A stretch of 6,218 nucleotides of DNA, taken from assembly GCA_002410715.1 (NCBI GenBank), contig DHOG01000006.1, positions 1-6,218 on the forward strand. The letters run 5' to 3'. A program made the position numbers and the translations under genes. Positions 4,731 through 6,218 of the stretch are shown here, piece after piece (within the stretch, counting starts at the first letter, position 1; every line of letters starts with the position of its first letter). The stretch is from Ruminococcaceae bacterium UBA5396 (GTDB lineage Bacteria; Bacillota; Clostridia; Oscillospirales; Acutalibacteraceae). The notes under the pieces are model-generated. The model saw nothing but the letters and a program-made list of their open reading frames with translations. It was not told the origin of the DNA and searched no databases.

Positions 4731-6218
4731 TTATTTCAGGCCGTAAAGAATGCGTTCGGCCTCTTTTTGCAGTTTGTCATCGCCGCAACCGTCTGCCCAC
4801 ACCTTCAAAAGATCGACAATCTTCTGTTCCTTACCCTCGGCCTGTTTCTGCAGATAGGCGCGGGCGACCGGCATGTCGCCTTCCCGGTAGGCCATGATAA
4901 GACCATGGAGGATGTCCCATTCGCTCTGTGGGCATTCCAGGCGCTTGGGGTGGCGCTCATCCGGCCGGGCAAGACGTAGTTTAGAGCCTTTGCTGACCAG
5001 CGGTGCAAAGAAGCCTTTCTGCTCGTCCTCGTTACTTTTGGGAATACGGAAAGAGCGCTCTGGATTAATACCAATCATGCGGTCCTCTTCACGATAACCA
5101 CCAGTTTTAGTTTCCAAACGAATATTCAACGATTTCGACAGGCTGAGTGCATTGTCAAAGGGAAACCAACCTAATCCATAGATTCCTAACAATGTAAGCG
5201 CAATGCCAGCCTCTGCGTTTAGGTCATTGATGCCAAGCCGGCCTTCCGTCAACCGGGTCATCTGATACTGCGCCACGACGGTGGAGGCCTCCCGCATGGC
5301 CTTGACTGGCGTGACGCGCTCGTCGCCGTCGATGACCGGCCAGTTTTCCGACAGCACTTTGAGCGCGCAGCCATAGCCGGCGACCATCTCGTCGACCGCG
5401 TTGAGATGCAGCGCGGCATATTCCTTTAACCCCTGCAGGACGGCCTCGCGCACCTGCTGCACCACTCCGGAACCGCCGAACCCGCTCCAGATTGAGGGTT
5501 CGTGCGCCTTCATATCTCGTTTGCGGCAGGCAAGAAAAATGGAGCTTGCAGCAGCGGCCAAATCCTTTTGATTCAATGCGGCTGCAAATTCAGAATCTAC
5601 AGGAAATGTCGCGGAGATAATCCAGCCATTTTCAATGAGTGCCTTGGTAAGCGTTTCCCACGCCGCTTGTGTTTTATGGGTAAACATCATGGTCATCATG
5701 CCATCGTCTTTCAAAACCCTCCGACATTCGGCAAATATTTCCCCCATGAGCGACTCATATTTTCTTTCCGAGGCCCCGGCAGAACCATCCCGGACCGGAT
5801 TAGCGACCGCCTCGTCGTCTTTGTCAGTGAGCCTCCGGATGAATACATCGGGATACAGTTCCTTCAGGGAGCGTTTCTCCCAGACATAATAAAAATCCGA
5901 TAATTCCGCATACTGGACATTGTTGTAATAGGGCGGATCCATGCAAACGATATCCACAGCCTTATCGGAACAGGAAAGATTGGCAGCAGAGCCGTTGAGA
6001 ATTGTAACGGTCCCGTCCACATTTTCATCGAGCAGCTCGCTGATGCCTTTGTAAGCGTCCAGCACCTGGTCACGCCCCCACATAAGGCCGGAATGCGAAC
6101 CCGTCGCGATCATTTCACCGAAAGTCCATTTAATTGAAAAATCATGCCTGCTAAAAGTACCTGAGGCACTCATACGTTGAGGAAAAGAATCGCTAACCCA
6201 ATGAAAGTTATCACCGGC
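4731..6218 (-). CDS. DUF1156-type DNA adenine methyltransferase, C-terminal part (5' end outside window)
   Basis: Probable S-adenosylmethionine-dependent DNA methyltransferase, expected to methylate an exocyclic amino group (N6-adenine most likely) in host DNA as the self-marking arm of a defence system. Residues are numbered from the in-frame Met at 6173. The catalytic motif IV is MDPPYYNN (D79-P80-P81-Y82, codons near 5939-5928). It is followed by LKDDGMMTMMFTHKTQAAWE (154-173), then ENGWIISATFPV (181-192), the usual post-catalytic block of DUF1156 methylases. Residues about 220-480 are a mostly helical C-terminal region without a motif I recognise. The SAM-binding motif I and the DUF1156 domain precede motif IV in this family and are not in the window. 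The frame stays open for 15 more codons from 6173 to the edge, and the stretch QRMSASGTFSRHDFSIKWTF reads as family sequence across that Met, so 6173 is not the start. The stop is TAA at 4733-4731. GC content is strongly uneven along the gene. Exact base specificity is inferred. Confidence 0.92.
   Translation of the reverse strand, partial: AGDNFHWVSDSFPQRMSASGTFSRHDFSIKWTFGEMIATGSHSGLMWGRDQVLDAYKGISELLDENVDGTVTILNGSAANLSCSDKAVDIVCMDPPYYNNVQYAELSDFYYVWEKRSLKELYPDVFIRRLTDKDDEAVANPVRDGSAGASERKYESLMGEIFAECRRVLKDDGMMTMMFTHKTQAAWETLTKALIENGWIISATFPVDSEFAAALNQKDLAAAASSIFLACRKRDMKAHEPSIWSGFGGSGVVQQVREAVLQGLKEYAALHLNAVDEMVAGYGCALKVLSENWPVIDGDERVTPVKAMREASTVVAQYQMTRLTEGRLGINDLNAEAGIALTLLGIYGLGWFPFDNALSLSKSLNIRLETKTGGYREEDRMIGINPERSFRIPKSNEDEQKGFFAPLVSKGSKLRLARPDERHPKRLECPQSEWDILHGLIMAYREGDMPVARAYLQKQAEGKEQKIVDLLKVWADGCGDDKLQKEAERILYGLK

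Noticed and set aside
909..6218. Assignment to DISARM class 1 (drmD, drmMI)
   Set aside because: The SNF2 motor carries a fused PLD domain and no drmA, drmB or separate drmC is visible; the resemblance is functional only, so those symbols were not used.

Overview
The window carries two genes of a probable anti-phage (defence-island) operon, both on the minus strand, followed by about 900 bases of gene debris. Reading in the direction of transcription, it opens with the C-terminal half of a DUF1156-type DNA adenine methyltransferase (6218 to 4731; its 5' end lies outside the window). After a 21-base gap comes a 1266-residue protein that fuses an N-terminal phospholipase-D-like (HKD) nuclease domain to a RapA/SNF2-type helicase (4709 to 909). 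The helicase has its own Shine-Dalgarno sequence and the two genes are surely co-transcribed. No other complete gene is present.

How they may work together: the methyltransferase has the DPPY catalytic motif of N6-adenine/N4-cytosine methylases and would mark host DNA. The PLD-SNF2 protein would be the ATP-driven, DNA-translocating effector with a nuclease-like domain. This is the logic of restriction-modification-like multi-gene systems. DUF1156 methylases with large helicases, and often DUF499 ATPases, are known in defence islands, and DISARM class 1 pairs an adenine methylase with a SNF2 helicase. The remaining subunits, if any, must lie upstream of 6218, because nothing downstream of the helicase continues the operon.

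The 1-908 flank is AT-rich (about 30-43% GC where counted) and is a graveyard. In the direction of transcription it holds: an IS3-type transposase OrfA remnant (about 897-761) with an internal stop and a frameshift; the intact start of a DUF262 (GmrSD-like) gene with a strong AGGAGG site that breaks off after 27 residues (731-630); a cluster of diverged short palindromic repeats with a 40-41 base period (about 235-470); and a short frame ending in LNVECVVLMERVSNG (175-119) that resembles the C-terminus of the 23S rRNA uracil methyltransferase RlmD/RumA. That gene's 3' end is a known integration site of conjugative elements in Bacillota. This suggests the cassette sits at one end of an integrated element.

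Organism: most likely a mid-GC Bacillota (Clostridia or Negativicutes). This is inferred from strong GA-rich ribosome-binding sites, the RlmD/RumA-like remnant, and the style of the IS and DUF262 debris. Base composition is patchy: about 55% GC at the helicase 5' end, near 40% at its 3' end, and a 63% block inside the methylase between 44% and 47% blocks. This fits horizontal transfer and allele recombination. The genus cannot be told from the sequence.
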